Assembly (NCBI GenBank): GCA_007119835.1
Contig: SKOX01000081.1
Coordinates: 1 to 11,771, forward strand
Direction of reading: 5' to 3'
Origin: Paracoccaceae bacterium
Lineage (GTDB): Bacteria > Pseudomonadota > Alphaproteobacteria > Rhodobacterales > Rhodobacteraceae
Length of the DNA: 11,771 nucleotides
The position numbers and the translations under genes were made by a program. A model generated the notes under the pieces. The model did not search any database. It saw nothing but the letters and a program-made list of their open reading frames with translations, and was not told where the DNA came from. Below, piece by piece: positions 7,560-11,771 of the stretch; positions within the stretch are counted from its first letter, which is position 1, and each line of letters opens with the position of its first letter.

Positions 7560-8288
7560 ATGCTTGAGACGGCGGTTGCCCTCGTTTTCGCCCACGCCCT
7601 CGCCGACTTCGTGCTCCAGACCGACCGCATGGTGCGGGAGAAGCACCGCGCGCCCATGCTCCTCGCACACGGAGCCATCGTCGCGGCGACCGCCTGGGCG
7701 GCGCTCGGCCTGCCCCTGACGCCGTGGCCCGTGCTGGCCGTCACCCTCACCCACGTTCTTGTCGACTGGCTGAAGGTCCGCTTCGGCGGCGCGGGCTTTC
7801 GCGCCTTCGCGCTCGACCAGGCGGCCCACCTCGCCGTGATCGTCGCCGTAGCCGTGGTCTGGCCCGGCACCTATGCCGCCGGCCTCTGGCCCGAGGCCGG
7901 CCTCCTCGCGGCGCCGCTCACCCACCTGCCGATGGCCTTCGCCTTTGCCGCCGGTCTTATCGGCGCGGTCTGGGCCGGCGGGCACGCGGTCGGCGCGCTG
8001 ATGCGCGGGCTGAAGCTGCCGTCCGATCCCGCGGGCGACCCGAGCCTGCCCCAGGGCGGGCGGCTCATCGGCCAGCTCGAGCGGCTCCTCATCCTCGTCC
8101 TCGTGCTCGCGGGCGAGATCGTCGGCATCGGCCTCCTGATCGCGGCGAAATCGATCCTGCGCTTCGGCGAGGCGCAGCGCAGCCGCCAGACCGCGGAGTA
8201 CGTGATCGTCGGCACGCTCGCGAGTTTCGCCTGGGCGCTGATCGTCGCCATCGCCACGGCCGCGGCGATCTCGGTGCTGCGGCCGTGA
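7560..8288 (+). CDS. DUF3307 family integral membrane protein
   Basis: A 242-residue inner-membrane protein of unknown function. I count about seven hydrophobic segments: roughly 3-19, 33-53, 56-72, 88-110, 124-147, 173-196 and 213-240. The DUF3307 hallmarks are HALADFVLQTDRMVREK at 11-27, THVLVDWLKVRFG at 64-76, and LDQAAHL with another conserved Asp/His pair near 84-90; the second half holds GEIVGIGLLIAAKSILRFGE and AEYVIVGTLASF. Conserved His, Asp and Gln within or at the edge of helices suggest a buried polar or metal site, which is inference. The start is the only ATG in frame after the stop of the regulator gene 102 bp upstream; it lacks a clear Shine-Dalgarno sequence, so coupling to upstream translation is possible. 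The association with a GDIV-type regulator suggests the two act together. Confidence 0.9.
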   Translation: MLETAVALVFAHALADFVLQTDRMVREKHRAPMLLAHGAIVAATAWAALGLPLTPWPVLAVTLTHVLVDWLKVRFGGAGFRAFALDQAAHLAVIVAVAVVWPGTYAAGLWPEAGLLAAPLTHLPMAFAFAAGLIGAVWAGGHAVGALMRGLKLPSDPAGDPSLPQGGRLIGQLERLLILVLVLAGEIVGIGLLIAAKSILRFGEAQRSRQTAEYVIVGTLASFAWALIVAIATAAAISVLRP

Positions 8289-8294
8289 GCCCCC

Positions 8295-8323
8295 TTGCCG
8301 CGGACGCCTGCTCCGACTAATTT
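8295..8323 (+). promoter_or_regulatory. Candidate sigma-70 promoter for the HesB/IscA gene
   Basis: TTGCCG (8295-8300) and TAATTT (8318-8323) are separated by 17 bp, inside a 63-bp gap that starts right after the DUF3307 stop. Matches to consensus are moderate (4/6 and 3/6). The -10 lies inside a perfect palindrome, the arrangement of a repressor-controlled promoter. Confidence 0.5.
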
Positions 8324-8329
8324 AGTCGG
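8313..8329. promoter_or_regulatory. Perfect 17-bp palindromic operator before the HesB/IscA gene
   Basis: CCGACTAA (8313-8320) and TTAGTCGG (8322-8329) are perfect inverted repeats around a single T, 22 bp before the ATG at 8352. It covers the candidate -10, so a bound dimer would block initiation. An Rrf2-type Fe-S or iron regulator (IscR, or RirA in relatives) is the natural candidate, as it controls suf genes in alphaproteobacteria; I cannot verify the consensus here. There is no T tract, so it is not a terminator. Confidence 0.65.
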
Positions 8330-8351
8330 GCATGAGGGAGAGGCAGCACGC

Positions 8352-8702
8352 ATGTTTTCCATTCCCGGCACTCCGCCCGTGAAGATCACGCAGGCCGCCG
8401 AGACGCAGATCCGCCGCCTGATGCAGCGCGGCGCCAAGCAGGGCTTGCGGATCGGCGTCAAGAAGGGCGGCTGCGCCGGCATGGAATACACCATGGAGTA
8501 TGTCGACGCGATCGACCCCCACGATGAGGTGGTCGAGCAGAATGGCGCCCGCGTGCTGATCGCGCCGATGGCACAGATGTTCCTGTTCGGCACCGAGATC
8601 GACTACGAGCAGACCCTCCTCGAATCCGGCTTCAGGTTCCGCAATCCGAACGTGGTGGAGTCCTGCGGCTGCGGCGAATCGATCAAGTTCGCCGGACAGT
8701 AG
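8352..8702 (+). CDS. sufA: HesB/IscA/SufA-type Fe-S cluster carrier protein
   Basis: A 116-residue A-type carrier that receives Fe-S clusters from a scaffold and passes them to apoproteins in the cytosol. The three cluster-ligand cysteines are present: Cys41 in [10 protein letters not shown], and Cys105 and Cys107 in [23 protein letters not shown] at 10-24 is the usual family start, and [16 protein letters not shown] precedes the CGC motif. I chose the ATG at 8352, preceded by GAGGGAGAGG; an upstream in-frame ATG at 8295 is read through the palindrome and is unlikely. Because the HesB families are close, SufA, IscA or ErpA cannot be told apart by sequence alone; SufA is preferred because the DUF59 gene is nearby. 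The gene has its own candidate promoter and operator, and tpiA follows 76 bp later. Confidence 0.93.
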   Translation: MFSIPGTPPVKITQAAETQIRRLMQRGAKQGLRIGVKKGGCAGMEYTMEYVDAIDPHDEVVEQNGARVLIAPMAQMFLFGTEIDYEQTLLESGFRFRNPNVVESCGCGESIKFAGQ

Positions 8703-8778
8703 CGAAGGGAGGCCGGGCCGCGGCTCAGCGTCGCGCAGGCTTCGCCGATCCTCAAGACGACAGCGGAAGGAGGGCGTC

Positions 8779-9510
8779 ATGCGGCGCAAGCTGATAGCGG
8801 GCAACTGGAAGATGAACGGGTCGCGCGAATCGGGCGCGGTGATCGACGCGGTCCGGGACGCCCATCCCGAGCCCGCCGTCGAGATCCTGGTCTGCCCGCC
8901 GGCGACCCTGATCGCGCCGCTCGCCGGCCGCGGCATCGCCATGGGCGGGCAGGACTGCCACCCCGAGCCAGAGGGCGCTCATACCGGCGACGTCGCCGCC
9001 GAGATGCTCCGCGAGGCCGGCGCGGTCGCCGTCATCCTGGGCCATTCCGAGCGCCGCGCCGAGCACGGCGAGGGCGACGCGCTGGTCGAGGCCAAGGCCC
9101 GCGCCGCCTGGCGCACCGGCCTCCTCGCCATCGTCTGCGTCGGCGAGAGCGAGGCCGACCGCGACGCCGGCCGCACGCTGGAGGTCGTGGGCCGACAGGT
9201 CGCGGGCTCGATTCCGGACGGCGCGACCCCCGACAACCTCGTCGTCGCCTACGAGCCGGTCTGGGCGATCGGCACCGGAAGGACGCCGAGCCTCGAGGAG
9301 ATCGGCGCGGTCCATGCCTTCATCCGCGAGAAGCTTTCCGAGCGCTTCGGGGCCGGCACGTCCGACGGCATCCGGCTGCTCTACGGCGGTTCGGTCAAGC
9401 CGGCGAACGCCGCCGATATCTTCGGCGTCCCGGACGTCGACGGCGCCCTCGTCGGCGGCGCCTCGCTGAAGGCCGAGGACTTCAACGGGATCATCGCGGC
9501 CGCCGGCTGA
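8779..9510 (+). CDS. tpiA: Triose-phosphate isomerase
   Basis: Interconverts dihydroxyacetone phosphate and glyceraldehyde 3-phosphate in central carbon metabolism. The 243 residues form a complete TIM barrel: Lys11 in AGNWKMNG, electrophile His89 in GHSERR, base Glu159 in [10 protein letters not shown], flexible loop 6 AIGTGRTPS (163-171), and phosphate-binding YGGSVKPAN and VGGASL. AAGGAGG, 6 bp upstream, fixes the ATG at 8779. The gap after sufA shows no terminator, so readthrough from sufA is possible. The sequence past the stop contains four hairpins before a convergent gene. gap and pgk are not in the window. Confidence 0.98.
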   Translation: MRRKLIAGNWKMNGSRESGAVIDAVRDAHPEPAVEILVCPPATLIAPLAGRGIAMGGQDCHPEPEGAHTGDVAAEMLREAGAVAVILGHSERRAEHGEGDALVEAKARAAWRTGLLAIVCVGESEADRDAGRTLEVVGRQVAGSIPDGATPDNLVVAYEPVWAIGTGRTPSLEEIGAVHAFIREKLSERFGAGTSDGIRLLYGGSVKPANAADIFGVPDVDGALVGGASLKAEDFNGIIAAAG

Positions 9511-9564
9511 ACGCACCGTCCGCCTTCTTTCGGGCAAGAAACCTGGAGAGCAGGCGGGGGAGCG

Positions 9565-9661
9565 CGAGGGGCCGGAGCCCCTCGCCGGCGCGCAACGGCG
9601 CGCCAGGGGCCCCGCGCGGCACGCGCGGGGAGAATGACAGCGGCCGCGCAACGGCGCGGCC
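9565..9661. repeat. Cluster of four GC-rich hairpins between convergent genes
   Basis: Four inverted repeats follow one another in 97 bp: 9565-9584 (8-bp stem, loop CGGA), 9587-9604 (7-bp stem, loop AACG), 9610-9630 (8-bp stem, loop GGCAC) and 9642-9661 (8-bp stem, loop AACG). The second and fourth share the 14-mer CGCGCAACGGCGCG, 56 bp apart, while their outer stems differ but still pair. None has a T tract. They sit between tpiA and the convergent DUF6456 gene, so they may end or protect both transcripts, or be REP-like elements. Confidence 0.75.
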
Positions 9662-9671
9662 TCCGCCAAGG

Positions 9672-10877
9672 TCATGAACCGGACGTGCCCTGCCCGCGCC
9701 GGTCGCCCGGCCCCGCCGAGGCGATCCCGTAGTGCCGGGCCAGCCGCTCGAGCGCGATCTTCAGCACCACCTTGCCCGAGCGCGCAGACCAGCCGAGCCG
9801 CTTCTCCGCGGTTTCGAGCCCTTCGAGGAAGCAGCAGATCCGGAAGACGATGTCGCTCAGCCCCGGCCCCAGCGCCTCGAGCGCCTTCGCCACCCGGACC
9901 CGCGCGTCCGACGGCCCCTCCGACGGCCCGCGGCCGCCGAGGCTCGGCGCGTCGGAAACCGTCAGGAAGCGCTCCCAGTTCTGCGTCGTGCGCGGACCCA
10001 TCTGCGCGAGCTCGAAGTCCTCGCGCAGCCGCTCGCCCGCCTCGATCAGGTCCGCGGTCAGATAGGGCAGACCGTCCTTGTCGCGCTTGCGCCCGAGCAC
10101 CGAGAGGGGCGACTCGGCGAGGTTGAAGCGCACCCGCTGCTCGCCGGAGCCGTCCTCGGCCATCACCGAGCGCTCGGCATAGAAGCGGTGCTGCTCGCCG
10201 AAGGGCGTCACGGTCTCGGCGAAGCCCGCCTGGGGCTCGCGGGCGAGCCGCTCCTCGGTCAGGAGGCGCTTCAGCGCGGCGCGGCCGACCTGGGTGATGG
10301 TGTAGACCGCGATCTTGCCCGCCCGCTCGCAGGCGATCCACTCCTGCAGCGCGAAGGCGTGCGCCACGTCGCGCTCGACGACCGCGATGCGGTTCTGCTT
10401 GCCGGGCACCACTTCGCGCAGCACCACCGCCTTCTCCATGTTCGGGGCGACCGCGAGGAACGCGCCCTTCTCGCAGAGCCGGCGCAGGATGCGGCGGGCC
10501 TCCCGCTCGATGCGCGCCGCAGGACGCGTCGGGCCGGAGACGGACTGCGGCTCGCATCCGGGGGACGTGTGGGCGTGGCTGGGCATTGTGGCGATCACCT
10601 CCTTGAGGTCCGGTCCGTTCGGTCCGGCGGCGGTATAGACGCGCTCCATCTCCTCGAGCGCCTCGTCGACAAGGGGGTCGTCGCGCCATGCCTCGACCTT
10701 GCGCACCTGGCGCAGGACGGTCGAGGCGTGGCAGCCCTTGGCGCGGGCGAGCGCCCGGATCGCGTGCCCGCCACAGGTGTGAGCGAGGTAGGTCACCGCG
10801 AGTTCGGGAAGCCAGGAGGGAAGGGCGTGGGTCTCGCCCCACGCGGCGGGTTCGGGAACAGCTGAGCTTGTCGGCAC
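9672..10877 (-). CDS. DUF6456 domain protein with N-terminal helix-turn-helix
   Basis: A 401-residue soluble protein of unknown function. The N-terminal part has a likely HTH (about 36-61, GGHAIRALARAKGCHASTVL, then RQVRKVEAW), followed by a helical linker; residues 124-215 include ERLL-type helices typical of winged-HTH regions (ITQVGRAALKRLLTEERLA). The C-terminal DUF6456 domain (about 250-385) is clear: NLAESPLSVLGRKRDKDG, AGERLREDFELAQM, TTQNWERF and a final KIALERLARHYG. A DNA-binding regulatory role is inferred from this architecture. The start is a GTG at 10877, with TAAGG about 8 bp upstream; no ATG further in keeps the HTH intact. It is divergent from the DUF6477 gene and convergent with tpiA. 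No membrane span or signal peptide is seen. Confidence 0.88.
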   Translation of the reverse strand: MPTSSAVPEPAAWGETHALPSWLPELAVTYLAHTCGGHAIRALARAKGCHASTVLRQVRKVEAWRDDPLVDEALEEMERVYTAAGPNGPDLKEVIATMPSHAHTSPGCEPQSVSGPTRPAARIEREARRILRRLCEKGAFLAVAPNMEKAVVLREVVPGKQNRIAVVERDVAHAFALQEWIACERAGKIAVYTITQVGRAALKRLLTEERLAREPQAGFAETVTPFGEQHRFYAERSVMAEDGSGEQRVRFNLAESPLSVLGRKRDKDGLPYLTADLIEAGERLREDFELAQMGPRTTQNWERFLTVSDAPSLGGRGPSEGPSDARVRVAKALEALGPGLSDIVFRICCFLEGLETAEKRLGWSARSGKVVLKIALERLARHYGIASAGPGDRRGQGTSGS

Positions 10878-10925
10878 TTGATCGCCTTACGCTAATTTTT
10901 CGAAAACTCGTCTTAAAGTTGAATG

Positions 10926-10941
10926 GTTGATGCTTCCTTAA
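10926..10941 (-). promoter_or_regulatory. Possible CtrA-like half-site pair in the DUF6456/DUF6477 divergent region
   Basis: On the minus strand TTAA, seven bases, then TCAAC resembles the CtrA box TTAA-N7-TTAAC with one mismatch. It lies about 50 bp upstream of the GTG of the DUF6456 gene, in the AT-rich part (about 10890-10945) of a 195-bp gap between divergent genes. The match is short and could be chance. The remainder of the gap, GC-rich, shows only the ribosome binding site of the DUF6477 gene. Confidence 0.3.
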
Positions 10942-11072
10942 GCGCTGGATACCACCGCACCTTTTCTGACCCAGGCGGAACCACCGAGCGGTCGGCACAC
11001 GCCATGGTTGTGCAACGCCCGGAGGCGCGGGCGGAGACTGCCTCCCGTTCACACACACCGGAGGCAACGCCG

Positions 11073-11363
11073 ATGACCCACGCCGCAGATGCCGACCTCG
11101 CCGCCATCCGGCGCCCGAAGATCCTGATCCGGGCGGCGCGGGCGGGTGTCACCGACTACCAGCGCGACCGCGACCTCAAGCGGCTCCTGCGCCTCAACAA
11201 GGCCGCCCGGGCCGAGCTCAGCATCGGCACCCTGATCGCCGAGGAGAACCGCCTCGAGACCAAGCGCACCTCCGGCGAGGCGACCTACTCGATCCAGCGC
11301 CACGTCGCGATCCTGACCGCGCTGATCGCCGAGGCGCGCAAGCCGAACGTCGCGGTTCACTGA
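11073..11363 (+). CDS. DUF6477 family small protein
   Basis: A 96-residue soluble, mostly helical, basic protein of unknown function. It fits DUF6477: RRPKILIRAARAGVTDYQRDRDLKRLL (13-39), an acidic turn IAEENRLETKRTSGEATYSIQRHVAILTALIAEA (55-88) and a short tail. GGAGG about 8 bp upstream fixes the ATG at 11073; a longer frame to 10923 has no ribosome binding site. It is divergently arranged with the HTH/DUF6456 gene and is followed by guaA after 119 bp, in which an imperfectly terminator-like stem (11414-11430) occurs. No cysteine, signal peptide or membrane span is present. Confidence 0.85.
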   Translation: MTHAADADLAAIRRPKILIRAARAGVTDYQRDRDLKRLLRLNKAARAELSIGTLIAEENRLETKRTSGEATYSIQRHVAILTALIAEARKPNVAVH

Positions 11364-11413
11364 CCGGCCCATGACCGGCGCGCGCTGCGGGCGCGGCTGC
11401 GGCCGGGCCTGCG

Positions 11414-11430
11414 CCGCCTCGGCGAGGCGG
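11414..11430. other. Small GC hairpin between the DUF6477 gene and guaA
   Basis: CCGCCTC (11414-11420) pairs with GAGGCGG (11424-11430) around GGC. No T run follows on either strand, so it is at best a weak or Rho-assisted stop for the DUF6477 transcript, or a structure in the guaA leader, whose start is 53 bp further on. Confidence 0.35.
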
Positions 11431-11482
11431 GACCGATCGAGCGCCCTTGCGCCGAATCCGCATCGCGCCTAAAGCCCGGCGG

Positions 11483-11771
11483 ATGACGCCCCCCTCGCAC
11501 CAGCGCCTGCTGATCGTCGACTATGGAAGCCAGGTGACGCAGCTCATCGCGCGCCGCCTGCGCGAGGCACGGATCTACTGCGAGATCCATCCCTACACGG
11601 CCGTCACCCCGGACTTCCTCGCAGACTTCGCACCTCGGGCCGTGATCCTTTCGGGCGGCCCTGCATCGGTGATCGACGAGGCGAGCCCGCGGGCACCCGA
11701 CGCGCTCTTCACCCTCGGCGTGCCCGTCCTCGGCATCTGCTACGGCCAGCAGCTGATGATGATCCAGCTCG
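11483..11771 (+). CDS. guaA: GMP synthase (glutamine-hydrolysing), N-terminal part, cut by window end
   Basis: Converts XMP to GMP with glutamine as ammonia donor. Only the first 96 codons of the class I glutamine amidotransferase domain are present: [21 protein letters not shown] (9-29), YCEIHPY, then [18 protein letters not shown], and the nucleophile elbow [10 protein letters not shown] with catalytic Cys86. The ATP pyrophosphatase and dimerisation domains lie beyond the window. The ATG at 11483 opens [10 protein letters not shown] and has only a poor ribosome binding site (AAAGCCCGGCGG). No guanine-type riboswitch is evident in the preceding 119 bp. Confidence 0.95.
   Translation, partial: MTPPSHQRLLIVDYGSQVTQLIARRLREARIYCEIHPYTAVTPDFLADFAPRAVILSGGPASVIDEASPRAPDALFTLGVPVLGICYGQQLMMIQL

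Noticed and set aside
9672..11067. 771-codon minus-strand frame at 8752-11067
   Set aside because: It overlaps tpiA and the DUF6456 gene in another frame, with shadow-like composition.
1..11771. CRISPR array, tRNA or rRNA genes
   Set aside because: No regularly spaced repeat/spacer series, cloverleaf or rRNA-like stretch was recognised. The phased repeats at 1812-1881 have no spacers of CRISPR length.

Overview
The window is GC-rich and reads as chromosomal DNA of an alphaproteobacterium, most probably of the order Rhodobacterales. I infer this from three small or uncharacterised families typical of that group (DUF6455, DUF6456, DUF6477), an FnrL-type box, and the Lon, Tgt, TpiA and GuaA sequences. 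No species can be named from sequence alone.

Layout. (1) Positions 1-1890 hold the wreck of a Mu/Tn7-like transposon: the C-terminal part of a DDE transposase (TnsB/TniA/MuA-like), overlapping by ATGA with a TnsC/TniB-like AAA+ ATPase. Both are broken by single-base frameshifts. A strong intrinsic terminator follows, then an array of about 21-bp phased repeats that looks like a transposase-binding end, then a short AT-rich patch. (2) Positions 2014-2533 hold a small four-cysteine DUF6455 gene on the minus strand with an FNR-type palindrome upstream, and the lon terminator. (3) Positions 2534-6324 hold lon and tgt on the minus strand; lon is preceded by a convincing RpoH (heat-shock) promoter. 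(4) Positions 6400-9510 hold a plus-strand run: a SufT-type DUF59 Fe-S protein, a cyclase-like/HTH regulator resembling the SatD family, a DUF3307 membrane protein, a HesB/IscA-type Fe-S carrier with a perfect palindromic operator before it, and tpiA. (5) Positions 9565-9661 hold four consecutive GC hairpins between convergent genes. (6) Positions 9672-11363 hold a divergent pair, DUF6456 (minus, HTH-containing) and DUF6477 (plus). (7) The window ends inside the glutamine amidotransferase domain of guaA.

How it works together. Most genes are housekeeping: protein quality control (Lon), tRNA queuosine modification (Tgt), Fe-S cluster assembly (DUF59 and IscA-type proteins), glycolysis (TpiA) and GMP synthesis (GuaA). 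The two Fe-S genes flank a regulator/membrane-protein pair of unknown function. Regulatory sites suggest oxygen (FNR box), heat (RpoH) and probably iron or Fe-S status (palindrome over the sufA promoter) as inputs.

I did not find a complete new system. The parts most worth pursuing are the transposon-end repeat array, the SatD-like/DUF3307 module, the FNR-box four-cysteine protein, the sufA operator and the four-hairpin cluster.
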